Assembly (NCBI GenBank): GCA_002309805.1
Contig: DBYJ01000045.1
Coordinates: forward strand, 352-64,351
Direction of reading: 5' to 3'
DNA length: 64,000 nucleotides
DNA from: Bacteroidales bacterium UBA1189
GTDB lineage: Bacteria > Bacteroidota > Bacteroidia > Bacteroidales > Bacteroidaceae
Part shown: piece after piece, positions 7,752-16,459 of the stretch
How positions within the stretch are numbered: the first letter of the stretch is position 1
Layout: the number at the start of each line of letters is the position of its first letter
The notes under the pieces: model-generated
What the model was told of the DNA's origin: nothing
Databases searched by the model: none
Seen by the model: the letters and a program-made list of their open reading frames with translations, nothing else
Program-made: the position numbers and the translations under genes

Positions 7752-9449
7752 ATGCCCGCTCCAACCGACGACAAGAAAATCATCTTCAGCATGGTAGGTG
7801 TTTCCAAAACCTACCCAGGTAGCAACAAAACTATCCTCAAGGACATCTATCTCAGTTTCTTCTACGGGGCGAAAATCGGCATCATCGGCCTCAACGGTGC
7901 TGGCAAGTCCACGTTGATGAAGATAATTGCTGGGTTGGAAAAGAGCTATCAAGGTCAGGTGGTATTCTCGCCTGGCTATAGCGTGGGCTATCTGCCCCAG
8001 GATCCTCAGCTCGACCCGTTGAAGACGGTAAAGGAGGTAGTCATGGAGGGCGTGAAGCCTGTGGTGGATGCGCTGACTGAATATGAGGAGATTAATCAGA
8101 AATTCGGCCTACCAGAATACTACGAGGACAGCGAAAAAATGGAGCAGCTCTTTGCCCGTCAGGCAGAGTTGCAGGACGTTATTGATGCGACTGACGCATG
8201 GAATCTCGACAGCCGGCTGGAACGGGCTATGGATGCGCTTCGTTGTCCGCCTGACGACCAGCCTGTTACTACGCTCTCAGGAGGCGAGCGGCGTCGCGTA
8301 GCCCTGTGCCGTCTGCTGCTTCAGAAACCCGATGTCTTGCTCCTCGATGAGCCCACAAACCACCTTGATGCGGAAAGTATTGACTGGCTTGAGCAGCATC
8401 TTCAGCAGTATGAGGGAACGGTTATTGCTGTGACTCACGACCGTTATTTCCTTGATCATGTGGCTGGTTGGATTCTGGAACTCGATCGTGGCGAGGGCAT
8501 TCCCTGGAAAGGCAATTACTCTTCGTGGCTGGAACAGAAGACGCAACGCCTGGCGATGGAGGAGAAGCAGGCATCCAAGCGTCGCAAGACGTTGGAACGC
8601 GAATTGGAGTGGGTTCACATGGCGCCAAAAGCACGTCAGGCCAAGGGCAAGGCCCGTCTGAATTCTTACGATAAGATGATTAACGAGGAGCAGAAGGAAC
8701 GCGAGGAAAAACTGGAGATTTTCATTCCCAATGGCCCCCGTCTTGGGCACAAGGTTATCGAGGCACATGGCGTCCGTAAAGCATTCGGCGATAAGCTTCT
8801 CTATGAGGGGCTTGACTTCACGCTTCCTCCTAATGGCATAGTCGGCGTTATTGGTCCTAACGGGGCTGGAAAGACGACGCTTTTCCGTCTTATCATGGGA
8901 CTTGAAACGCCTGATGCCGGCTCCTTCGAAGTAGGGGAGACGGTGAAGCTAGCCTATGTGGATCAGCAGCATAAGGATATAGACCCTGCGAAAACGGTTT
9001 ACCAAGTAGTCAGCCAAGGTAACGAAACCTTCCGTATGGGAGGACGTGAAGTGAATGCCCGTGCTTGGCTTAGTCGCTTCAATTTCAGCGGCTCCGATCA
9101 GGAAAAACGTTGTGCCGTCCTCTCTGGAGGCGAACGTAACCGTCTGCAATTGGCTTTGGCACTCAAGCAGGAAGGAAATGTCTTGTTGCTTGACGAACCT
9201 ACCAACGATATCGACGTCAACACCCTTCGTGCCCTTGAGGAGGGCTTGGAGAACTTTGCCGGTTGTGCCGTGGTCATCAGCCACGACAGATGGTTCTTGG
9301 ACCGCATATGTACTCATATTCTGGCTTTTGAGGGTGATAGCCGAGTGTTCTTCTTTGAGGGAACCTACAGCGAATACGAAGAGAACAAGCTCCGTCGCCT
9401 CGGATACGAGGAGCCGAAGCGTATCCGCTATCGCAAGCTAGAGAGCTAA
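7752..9449 (+). CDS. ettA: ABC-F translation factor EttA
   Basis: EttA is a ribosome-bound ABC-F ATPase that gates the first steps of elongation according to ATP supply. The 565-residue protein has two ABC domains and no membrane segments. Walker A motifs are GLNGAGKS (46-53) and, in the second domain, GPNGAGKTT. The signatures are LSGGERRRV and LSGGERNRL, and the Walker B strings are LLLDEPTNHLDAE and LLLDEPTNDIDVN. The two are joined by a charged, helical linker (P-site tRNA interaction motif) around residues 255-310. The start MPAPTDDKKIIFSM is usual for the family in this phylum. The first gap after it holds the palindromic 21-bp array at 9464-9520, which could end transcription. Confidence 0.95.
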   Translation: MPAPTDDKKIIFSMVGVSKTYPGSNKTILKDIYLSFFYGAKIGIIGLNGAGKSTLMKIIAGLEKSYQGQVVFSPGYSVGYLPQDPQLDPLKTVKEVVMEGVKPVVDALTEYEEINQKFGLPEYYEDSEKMEQLFARQAELQDVIDATDAWNLDSRLERAMDALRCPPDDQPVTTLSGGERRRVALCRLLLQKPDVLLLDEPTNHLDAESIDWLEQHLQQYEGTVIAVTHDRYFLDHVAGWILELDRGEGIPWKGNYSSWLEQKTQRLAMEEKQASKRRKTLERELEWVHMAPKARQAKGKARLNSYDKMINEEQKEREEKLEIFIPNGPRLGHKVIEAHGVRKAFGDKLLYEGLDFTLPPNGIVGVIGPNGAGKTTLFRLIMGLETPDAGSFEVGETVKLAYVDQQHKDIDPAKTVYQVVSQGNETFRMGGREVNARAWLSRFNFSGSDQEKRCAVLSGGERNRLQLALALKQEGNVLLLDEPTNDIDVNTLRALEEGLENFAGCAVVISHDRWFLDRICTHILAFEGDSRVFFFEGTYSEYEENKLRRLGYEEPKRIRYRKLES

Positions 9450-9463
9450 GTCTTTTGCTAAAA

Positions 9464-9520
9464 TTCCATCAGGTGGAAATATATTTCCATCAAATGGAAT
9501 TTTTGTTCCACTTGATGGAA
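9464..9520. repeat. 21-bp-period array of TTCCA-N5-TGGAA dyads
   Basis: Three 15-bp dyads (at 9464-9478, 9485-9499 and 9506-9520) are each separated by 6 bp, giving an exact 21-bp period. The first and third are also inverse copies of each other with one mismatch. Together with flanking AAAA and TTTT, the whole block can fold into one hairpin of about 19 bp followed by TTTTCTC, so it may terminate ettA transcripts. Period and dyad layout link it to the array at 30105, although it lacks the TGC core. Confidence 0.75.
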
Positions 9521-9539
9521 TTTTCTCAGCCCCTTGCGT

Positions 9540-9602
9540 TGTCATTTTAACGCACTACTCTGTCATTTCAACGCACTATTCTGTCGCGCCAGCGCACTAC
9601 GC
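9540..9602 (-). repeat. 21-bp tandem array, locus A (3 units)
   Basis: Units occupy 9540-9560, 9561-9581 and 9582-9602, each exactly 21 bp. Read on the minus strand they carry TAGTGCGTTA, TAGTGCGTTG and TAGTGCGCTG. This is the same core (TGCRnT, then G or A) seen in the arrays at 20556, 30105, 41814 and 51838. The array is intergenic, 91 bp past ettA. Confidence 0.8.
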
Positions 9603-10022
9603 TATTCTGCTATCCCTATACAAAAAAAGTGGTTTCGTATTCGTTCCAATAGCCATCTCTGGAACGGTTCAATGAGAAAAAGAAGAGGCCGTGTCTGGTT
9701 GATGCGATGAAACTCCGAAGTACAGGATTTGAGTGCTCTCCCTCCTTTGTAATCCACCGACTCAAGGTTACCATGCGTAGTATCCGCAGACTTGCGCAGG
9801 CGTGGCCCGCCATTGGATGGGTGAAGCTACCTCGGTGTTTAATATGATTTGATGAGTTTCCCAGTCACACCGACACGGCCTCGAAACATTATTTCTGTGG
9901 CGAAGGTACACACTTCTGCCCAAATATCCAAGAAAAAACGCCTTTTTATTCCGGATTTCTTCAAAAAAACATGTAATAACATCTTTTTTCATTTTTTGCT
10001 TTTTCTTTTTAAGAAAAACCCC
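9603..10022. other. Unrecognised 420-bp intergenic stretch
   Basis: This part of the 637-bp gap between ettA and the SLBB gene has short overlapping open frames on the minus strand (up to 74 codons) but no ribosome-binding context or known motif. The composition at 9640-9900 is less A/T-rich than usual for spacers here, so it may be the remains of a gene or mobile element. The last 100 bp is A/T-rich promoter-proximal sequence. Confidence 0.4.
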
Positions 10023-10030
10023 TACCTTTG
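10023..10030 (+). promoter_or_regulatory. Promoter -7 element for the polysaccharide export genes
   Basis: TACCTTTG matches TAnnTTTG 57 bp before the ATG at 10087, with TTTTGC strings about 25 bp upstream as a possible -33 element. Confidence 0.75.
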
Positions 10031-10086
10031 CCCAAATTTTGGATTGACTAATTATTAATACTTAAACGAATAGTTCTTTGTTTCAA

Positions 10087-12696
10087 ATGAAAGTACGTTT
10101 ATTGCTCTTCACAGCACTCGGTTTGATGGCGTCTGCCGTTGCTTCAGCTCAGAGTGCTGCTGAAATCTCTGCAGCCAAGTCAATGGCTCGTTCCTATGGT
10201 TACACGGATTCTGAAATCAATGCTGTGCTTAATCACAACATTAAGCAAACTTCTCCTTCTGGAGGAAAAGCATTGGCAGCTCCCGTTATTACTTCAACAT
10301 CAGCCCCTGTTTCTACTGTGCTTCCTGCTACAATAACAGAAGACGAGGTGGTGGAGGAAATTATTCCTGTTGTTCAAGAAGATGCGAGTTCCAATATTTA
10401 TGGACACGACTATTTCACTTCCAAGGGCTTGAGTATCATCCCTTCATACAATGCTCCTGCTCCTGCAAGCTACGTGCTTGGGCCGGGCGATGAGATTATC
10501 ATTGACCTTTGGGGAAACACAGTTTCTCATATCATTGCCACTATCGGCAACGACGGAGCTATCAATGTCGACAACCTGGGTCCCGTTTATTTGAACGGAC
10601 TGAATGTGAAGAACGCTGAAAAGTTGCTGAAGTCTGAGCTCGGCCGTATCTTCTCCGGTTTGCGCGAGGATGGTACGGGCGATACTTTCCTGCGTCTTTC
10701 TGTAGGAAAAATCAAGGGAGTCGGCATCAATATCCTTGGTGAAGTCGTGACACCAGGTATGTACACCATTCCCTCACTCTCGTCCATTACGTCGGCTATC
10801 TTCATGGCTGGTGGTGTGCGCACGACGGGTTCTGTCCGTAACATCAATCTATATCGTAATGGAAAAAAGGTTTCCACATTCGACCTTTATGACTTCATCT
10901 TCAAGGGCAAGTATGATGAGAACCTTCGTCTGCAGGACAATGACCTTCTGACGGTCGATGCCTATAATAACATTGTGTCTATTGACGGAGCCGTCATCCG
11001 TCCTATGCGGTATGAAATGAAGAAGGGGCAGACGGTGCAGGATCTTCTAGATTATGCTCGCGGTTTCTCCACTCATGCTGACCGAGGAAGCGTACACGTT
11101 GTTCGTCGCAATGTCTCTACTACGGGTCAGGCCTACGATGTTCCTTCAGGCCAGTTCGGTAGCTTCAAGCTGGAGGATGGTGACGTCGTTACTGTTCGTA
11201 GCAATCCTGATTTGTATGATAATCGTGTCAGCATCAGTGGTCCTGTCATGTATCCTGGCTCCTATGCTATTAGTAGCAATCTGAAGGATGTGGCTGCTCT
11301 TATCCGTGCCGCTGGTGGACTTCGGGAGGGAGCGTATGAACTGCGTGGCCAGATTACGCGTTTGGACGAAAAACGTATGCCCGTGTTTGTTTCTTTCGAT
11401 TTGCAGAAAGTGCTTAGTGGTGCTGAAAAAATAGATTTGGTGCGTGAAGACCAGGTAAAGCTGTTTGCTGAAGAAGAGTTTATACAGGATTTCAGCGTGT
11501 CAATCGATGGTCATGTTATGGAACCTGGAACATTCAAGTTCTCAGAGGGAATGACTGTTGCCGACGTTATTCTTTTGGCTCGTGGCCTTCGTGAGGATGT
11601 GCTTACGGATCGTGGCCAGATTAGCCGTACAGATCATAGTGGCGTTCCTGTAATCATTCCCTTCAATGTAAATGATGCTTTGGAAGGAAAGGACAATATT
11701 GCGTTAATGCGTAACGACCATATTCGCATCTATAGCCTTCGTGAATTGCAGGACGATGCTATTATCACCATTCATGGCATGGTGCAGGATCCTGGCACTT
11801 TTACCTATCGAGAAGGTATGACTCTTGAAGACGTCATTCTGATGGCCCGCGGCTTTTCAAATGGAGCAGACAAAACGAATGTTCAGATTTCAAGTCGAGG
11901 TGGTCGTGAACGAGGAACTGTAGAAAAGTACAATTTGGAGGAGAATCCGGAGATTATCCACATGGCTTTAAAACCTTATGATATTATATCAGTACGTCGT
12001 TTGACCTATTTCCGTCCGCAAACCCATGTGACCATCGATGGGGAAGTGATGTCACCAGGTACCTATGTAATCGATAAGCCTGAGGTTCGCCTTTCTGATG
12101 TTTTTGCCGATTGTGGGGGCTTTACAGAGGAAGCTTGGATTCAAGGAGCTCGTTTGACGCGTGTTCTCACATCAGAGGAAGTGGCTCGTCAACGTTTAGC
12201 CGTTCAGATAGCCAATCAGAATCTTGAAGGCCGGGACACGATTGATTTGAATGCTTTGACTGACCGTTATTATATTGGTATTGATTTAAAGAAAGCCCTT
12301 GATAAACCAGGTTCTAAAGCTGATGTTGTACTTCGTGCTGGTGATATTATTCATGTACCTCAAATGAATAATACCGTAAAAGTGGCAGGGGCTGTGTTTT
12401 ATCCCAATACAGTGAATTTCGACAAGACATATTCTTGGCGTGATTATATCCGTCAGGCAGGTGGCTTTTCTCATAATGCGCGTCCAAGCAAGACGTATGC
12501 AATTTATATGAATGGTAAGGTGGCTACTCGTCGCTACGGACGTATTAAGATGGAGCCGGGAGTCGAAATTATTGTCCCAGAAAAAACGGAAAAGGAACAA
12601 TCAGAAATGAATGTGGCTCAGATTGCTTCAATTGCGACCTCTACCAGCTCACTTGCCTATATGATTGTGGCAATTACAAACATGTTAAAGAAATGA
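10087..12696 (+). CDS. Polysaccharide export protein with seven SLBB domains (Wza-like)
   Basis: The start is the ATG at 10087, which opens a signal peptide (MKVRLLLFTALGLMASAVASA); a TTG three codons earlier is less likely. The 869-residue protein has the Poly_export domain near 120-215 (SYVLGPGDEIIIDLWG). Seven SLBB repeats follow, each opening with a strand like ISGPVMYPGSY, IDGHVMEPGTF, IHGMVQDPGTF or IDGEVMSPGTY. It ends in a hydrophobic segment (IASIATSTSSLAYMIVAI) and two lysines. Wza-type proteins form the outer-membrane channel for capsule or exopolysaccharide; the extra SLBB domains and C-terminal membrane helix suggest a long periplasm-spanning form. Its partner is the Wzz-like gene 16 bp downstream. 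Codons look more A/T-rich than in tamB or nqr. Confidence 0.9.
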   Translation: MKVRLLLFTALGLMASAVASAQSAAEISAAKSMARSYGYTDSEINAVLNHNIKQTSPSGGKALAAPVITSTSAPVSTVLPATITEDEVVEEIIPVVQEDASSNIYGHDYFTSKGLSIIPSYNAPAPASYVLGPGDEIIIDLWGNTVSHIIATIGNDGAINVDNLGPVYLNGLNVKNAEKLLKSELGRIFSGLREDGTGDTFLRLSVGKIKGVGINILGEVVTPGMYTIPSLSSITSAIFMAGGVRTTGSVRNINLYRNGKKVSTFDLYDFIFKGKYDENLRLQDNDLLTVDAYNNIVSIDGAVIRPMRYEMKKGQTVQDLLDYARGFSTHADRGSVHVVRRNVSTTGQAYDVPSGQFGSFKLEDGDVVTVRSNPDLYDNRVSISGPVMYPGSYAISSNLKDVAALIRAAGGLREGAYELRGQITRLDEKRMPVFVSFDLQKVLSGAEKIDLVREDQVKLFAEEEFIQDFSVSIDGHVMEPGTFKFSEGMTVADVILLARGLREDVLTDRGQISRTDHSGVPVIIPFNVNDALEGKDNIALMRNDHIRIYSLRELQDDAIITIHGMVQDPGTFTYREGMTLEDVILMARGFSNGADKTNVQISSRGGRERGTVEKYNLEENPEIIHMALKPYDIISVRRLTYFRPQTHVTIDGEVMSPGTYVIDKPEVRLSDVFADCGGFTEEAWIQGARLTRVLTSEEVARQRLAVQIANQNLEGRDTIDLNALTDRYYIGIDLKKALDKPGSKADVVLRAGDIIHVPQMNNTVKVAGAVFYPNTVNFDKTYSWRDYIRQAGGFSHNARPSKTYAIYMNGKVATRRYGRIKMEPGVEIIVPEKTEKEQSEMNVAQIASIATSTSSLAYMIVAITNMLKK

Positions 12697-12712
12697 TGTA
12701 TTTTAGCGTTTT

Positions 12713-13915
12713 ATGAAAGAATATTATAACGAAGAATATCGGGAACTTGAAGAAGAAGGTTCTTCCATTGATATCATGGCGATTGTAAAGCGCCTGTGGA
12801 ACAAGAGAAAATATATAATTGTTGTTACCTCTTGTTTTATGGCGTTGGGTTTACTAATGGCCATATTTAGCCGTCCTGTGTATACATCATCTTGTACGTT
12901 TGTCCCACAGATGTCTTCTGGCCGTTCAACATCAGCCTCTGCATTAGCTGCGTTGGCAGGAATGAGCACGTTTGATATGGAGGGTGGTAGTACGCTTTCA
13001 CCGCTCATTTATCCCCAATTACTGGAGAATGCGGATTTGTTGAGGGAACTCCTTTATACAAAGTTGGATTTCGAAGAATGGGATGAACCGGTGTCTCTCT
13101 TTGATTATTATATGAATCCGGATTACCAGAAACCGTCTATAATAGGTAGCATCATGTTCTATACCTATGGCTGGCCGCTTTCGTTGTTAAGCAGCTTGAT
13201 GGATAAACAAGACGAAGAGCAAGACGAAGTGGTTGGGCCCGAATCTAATGAATCGGCGTCTGTGTCTCGCATAGGTTATTTTACGGAAGATGAATATGAT
13301 TGTTTGGGTATTATCGTTGATAAAATTTCCGTTGATATAGACAAAAATGACGGCTATCTGGAACTTAAATGTCGGATGGATGAAAAAGTCGCTGCAGCTG
13401 AGTTATGTGAAGTGGTGTTTAGTTTAATGGAAAAGTACATTACCGCCTTTAAGATAGAAAAAGCGTCTCAGACATTAGAGTATATTCAAGGACGTTATGA
13501 AGAGGTGCACCTTGAATATCAGAAAAAGCAGATGGAATTGGCTGAGTTTAATGATGCTAACCGAGGCACATTATCAGCAACGGCTCAGACACGTCGGGAT
13601 CAATTGACGGCTGAATATAACTTGGCCTATTCAATGTTTGCTGATATTTCGAAGAAGTGTATGCAGGCAGAAATGCAGGTGAAGGAAGACCAACCTGTAT
13701 TATCAATAGTTAAATCAATTGTCGTGGCCAATAAGCAATCGAATAGTCGAGCAAAAACTCTTATTATTTTCACTTTCCTTGGAGGTGTGTTGGCTGTGGG
13801 CTCAGTCATTGGTTTCGACTTTTTGAAGAAACAGGGCTCGAAGTGGCCTGAATGGTGGAGTTTGGAAGAAGAGACTGCGGTGCTCCCTGAAGAGGAAGAG
13901 AAAAAGAAAGCTTAA
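12713..13915 (+). CDS. Wzz-like chain-length determinant protein
   Basis: This inner-membrane protein of 400 residues is the expected partner of the Wza-like export protein just upstream and would control polysaccharide chain length or help export. It has a cytoplasmic N-terminus with a Wzz motif (SSIDIMAIVKRLWNKRKYI), a first transmembrane helix near 37-57, and a large periplasmic region with helical coiled-coil character around 245-310. A second transmembrane helix follows near 350-370, then an acidic, lysine-ended tail. No C-terminal tyrosine kinase domain is present. A terminator hairpin follows at 13925. No glycosyltransferases or flippase genes lie beside the pair, so the biosynthetic genes must be elsewhere. 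The gene is visibly more A/T-rich than its neighbours. Confidence 0.85.
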   Translation: MKEYYNEEYRELEEEGSSIDIMAIVKRLWNKRKYIIVVTSCFMALGLLMAIFSRPVYTSSCTFVPQMSSGRSTSASALAALAGMSTFDMEGGSTLSPLIYPQLLENADLLRELLYTKLDFEEWDEPVSLFDYYMNPDYQKPSIIGSIMFYTYGWPLSLLSSLMDKQDEEQDEVVGPESNESASVSRIGYFTEDEYDCLGIIVDKISVDIDKNDGYLELKCRMDEKVAAAELCEVVFSLMEKYITAFKIEKASQTLEYIQGRYEEVHLEYQKKQMELAEFNDANRGTLSATAQTRRDQLTAEYNLAYSMFADISKKCMQAEMQVKEDQPVLSIVKSIVVANKQSNSRAKTLIIFTFLGGVLAVGSVIGFDFLKKQGSKWPEWWSLEEETAVLPEEEEKKKA

Positions 13916-13924
13916 AAATGAATG

Positions 13925-13961
13925 AAGAGGGGGTGAGCATTCATGTTCGCCCTCTTTTTGT
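13925..13961 (+). terminator. Intrinsic terminator after the Wzz-like gene
   Basis: AAGAGGG (13925-13931) pairs with CCCTCTT (13950-13956) to close an imperfect hairpin that runs straight into a T-run. It lies 10 bp past the Wzz-like stop codon, so fabD needs its own promoter or read-through. Confidence 0.7.
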
Positions 13962-13995
13962 CTGTAATAATTATTTAGAAGAAATTGTAATGTAT

Positions 13996-14859
13996 ATGAA
14001 AGCATTTGTATTTCCCGGACAAGGGGCACAGTTCGTGGGTATGGGCAAGGACCTGTACGAGAACCACGTTTTAGCAAAGGAGATGTTTGATAAAGCAAAT
14101 GAAATCCTTGGGTATCGGATTACGGATATAATGTTTGAGGGTACAGATGAAGAACTGAAGCAGACGAAGGTAACACAGCCTGCGGTGTTTCTTCATTCTG
14201 TAATCTCGGCATTGTGTCTGGGTAAAGAATTTCAGCCGGATATGGTGGCAGGGCATTCGTTGGGCGAATTTTCTGCTCTGACTGCTGCTGGAGCGTTGAG
14301 CTTCGAGGATGGATTGAAGTTGGTTTATGCTCGTGCAATGGCTATGCAAAAGGCATGCGAGGCCAAGCCCTCAACAATGGCAGCTATCATCGGAATGGAT
14401 GATGAAACAATTGAACGTGTTTGTTCAGAAATAGATGGAATCGTAGTGCCAGCTAACTACAATAGCCCTGGGCAGGTTGTTATCTCTGGTGAAGTGGAAG
14501 CTGTGCATGAAGCCTGCGCGAAGCTGAAGGAGGCAGGAGCAAAGCGTGCTCTTCCTTTGGCTGTAGGTGGGGCGTTCCACTCTCCACTAATGGAGCCCGC
14601 CCGTGTGGAGTTGGCTGAGGCCATTGAGGCAACGACGTTTAACAAGCCTGTTTGCCCTATTTATCAGAATGTGGATGCACGACCCTATACGGAGGCAGAG
14701 GATATTAAAGCAAATTTGCTGAAGCAGCTGACTTCGCCTGTGAGGTGGACGCAGACTGTTATGAATATGATTCAGGATGGTATGACGGAGTTTGCAGAAT
14801 GTGGCCCAGGTGCGGTGCTCACGGGATTAATAGGTAGAATTCAGAAAAGCCTTTCATAA
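13996..14859 (+). CDS. fabD: Malonyl-CoA:ACP transacylase FabD
   Basis: FabD moves malonyl groups from CoA to acyl carrier protein, supplying fatty acid synthesis. The start at 13996 gives the usual opening MKAFVFPGQGAQFVGMG; an ATG two codons earlier and a longer frame back to 13918 are less likely, since the latter would include the terminator hairpin. The 287-residue protein has the oxyanion-hole segment FPGQGAQ (residues 5-11), the nucleophile elbow GHSLGEFSAL with catalytic Ser near residue 87, and the catalytic His in GGAFHSPLM near 197. No clear TAnnTTTG element lies in the 80 bp between terminator and start. It converges with uxaC on a shared terminator. Confidence 0.95.
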   Translation: MKAFVFPGQGAQFVGMGKDLYENHVLAKEMFDKANEILGYRITDIMFEGTDEELKQTKVTQPAVFLHSVISALCLGKEFQPDMVAGHSLGEFSALTAAGALSFEDGLKLVYARAMAMQKACEAKPSTMAAIIGMDDETIERVCSEIDGIVVPANYNSPGQVVISGEVEAVHEACAKLKEAGAKRALPLAVGGAFHSPLMEPARVELAEAIEATTFNKPVCPIYQNVDARPYTEAEDIKANLLKQLTSPVRWTQTVMNMIQDGMTEFAECGPGAVLTGLIGRIQKSLS

Positions 14860-14880
14860 ACAGTAAATAAGAAGATGAAT

Positions 14881-14912
14881 AACGAGGGGACTCAAATGAG
14901 AGTCCCCTCGTT
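14881..14912. terminator. Bidirectional terminator between fabD and uxaC
   Basis: AACGAGGGGACTC (14881-14893) and its exact inverse (14900-14912) form a perfect 13-bp stem with a 6-nt loop. It sits between converging genes and can serve both. Confidence 0.85.
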
Positions 14913-14937
14913 GTATTCATAAGCGTCTCTTGATAAT

Positions 14938-16344
14938 TTAGAACTTAAAGAAGTTCTTGGCGTTGTAGTAGGAGATGTCTTCAACCATCTGCTCTACGCG
15001 CGTTAATTCGGAGGCAGGGATTTCACCATTCTCGATGTCGCGTCCGAGGAGGTTGCAGAGCGTGCGGCGGAAGTACTCGTGACGGGGATAGGAGAGGAAG
15101 GAGCGGCTGTCGGTGAGCATGCCGACGAAGCGGCTTAGTAGGCCAAGCAGGCTGAGGGCGTTGAGCTGCTTTTCCATTCCGTCCTTTTGATCAAGGAACC
15201 ACCAACCGCTACCCATCTGCATTTTGCCTGGGACAGAGCCGTCCTGAAAGTTCCCGAGCATTGTCGCAACGACTTCGTTGGCGCTGGGGTTGAGGTTGTA
15301 GATGATGGTTTTTGCAAGGCTGTCCCTGTTGTTAATGCGGTTGAAGAAACGGCTCATGGCTTTGGCGGTATTGAATTCACCGATGCTGTCGAAGCCCGTG
15401 TCGGGGCCAAGGAGGCGGAACATTTTACTGTTGTTGTCGCGGATGGCTCCGTAGTGGAACTGTTGCGTCCAGCCACTTTCGGCATCCATAACACCAAATT
15501 CAACTAACATGGCGCTTTTGAAAATGCGGATTTCGTCTGGCGTGAGTGGGGTGCCTCCATATACCTTATTAAATATGTTGCTCACCTCGGCATCGGTATA
15601 GTCCTCTGCGTAGAATTCCTCTATTCCATGATCGCTAAGGCGGCATCCGTTTTCGGCAAAGAAATCATGACGGATGCGGAGGGCGTCTATGACGTCGTTA
15701 AATTTGCTGATAGTTACGCCGCTGACTTCGGCGAGTTTTTCGATATAGGCTCGGAAGGTTGTCGGATTCTCTACAGCCATTGCTTTGTCGGGACGCCAGG
15801 TGGGGAGCATACGGACTTCAAATCCGCTTTCGCGTGTTATACGATGCCAACGAAGGTCATCCACAGGGTCATCGGTGGTGCAAACCACTTCCACGCCATA
15901 GCGGCGCATGAATCCTCGGGCAGTATAACCGGGTTGACAGAGCTTTTCGTTACACTCATCAAAGATTTCACGAGCTGTCGTGAGGTTGAGTATCTTGTTG
16001 ATACCAAAGGCCGTTTTCAGTTCAAGGTGCGTCCAATGGTAGAGCGGGTTGCGAAGGGTGTAGGGGACAGTCTCGGCCCATTTCTCGAATTTTTCCCAGT
16101 CGGTAGTGTCGGAGCCTGTGCAATAGCGCTCTGGCACGCCGTTGGTGCGCATGGCACGCCATTTGTAGTGGTCTCCACCCAGCCAAAGCTCGGTGATGCT
16201 GCGGAACTGATGGTCTTCGGCTACCATCTGCGGAACGAGGTGGCAGTGATAGTCGATGATGGGCATCTTCTTGGCGTGGTTGTGATAAAGGTGTTGGGCT
16301 GTCTCGGTAGTGAGGAGGAAGTTTTCGTCCATAAAAGCTTTCAT
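14938..16344 (-). CDS. uxaC: Uronate (glucuronate) isomerase UxaC
   Basis: UxaC converts D-glucuronate to D-fructuronate, or D-galacturonate to D-tagaturonate, at the start of uronic acid breakdown. The start at 16344 gives MKAFMDENFLLTTETAQHLY, the normal family opening; the longer frame upstream is not needed. The 468-residue protein is full length, with the metal-site motif YHCHL near residue 33 and conserved segments such as MLPTWRPDKAMAV and GMLTDSRSFLSYPRHEYFRR. It stands alone, divergent from an oxidoreductase operon with about 115 bp between them. The minus-strand TACTTTCG at about 16373-16380 is a near match to the -7 consensus. Other pectin or glucuronide genes are not adjacent. Confidence 0.95.
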   Translation of the reverse strand: MKAFMDENFLLTTETAQHLYHNHAKKMPIIDYHCHLVPQMVAEDHQFRSITELWLGGDHYKWRAMRTNGVPERYCTGSDTTDWEKFEKWAETVPYTLRNPLYHWTHLELKTAFGINKILNLTTAREIFDECNEKLCQPGYTARGFMRRYGVEVVCTTDDPVDDLRWHRITRESGFEVRMLPTWRPDKAMAVENPTTFRAYIEKLAEVSGVTISKFNDVIDALRIRHDFFAENGCRLSDHGIEEFYAEDYTDAEVSNIFNKVYGGTPLTPDEIRIFKSAMLVEFGVMDAESGWTQQFHYGAIRDNNSKMFRLLGPDTGFDSIGEFNTAKAMSRFFNRINNRDSLAKTIIYNLNPSANEVVATMLGNFQDGSVPGKMQMGSGWWFLDQKDGMEKQLNALSLLGLLSRFVGMLTDSRSFLSYPRHEYFRRTLCNLLGRDIENGEIPASELTRVEQMVEDISYYNAKNFFKF

Positions 16345-16412
16345 ACGGCGTAGAGTTTTTATTATTTTGCGACGAAAGTAGTGCTTTTTTTTGAAATTAC
16401 CAAAAATAGCTG

Positions 16413-16420
16413 TAAATTTG
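16413..16420 (+). promoter_or_regulatory. Promoter -7 element for the oxidoreductase-peptidase-lyase operon
   Basis: TAAATTTG matches TAnnTTTG 40 bp before the ATG at 16460. Confidence 0.65.
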
Positions 16421-16459
16421 CTCGGCTTTAGCAAAAAACTAATCTTATAATTGTACACC

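Noticed and set aside
9616..9992. Short minus-strand open frames as genes
   Set aside because: They overlap each other in different frames and have no start context or recognisable domain.
13918..13995. An N-terminal extension of FabD
   Set aside because: The added codons coincide with a terminator hairpin and T-run, and the family starts at MKAFVFPGQG.
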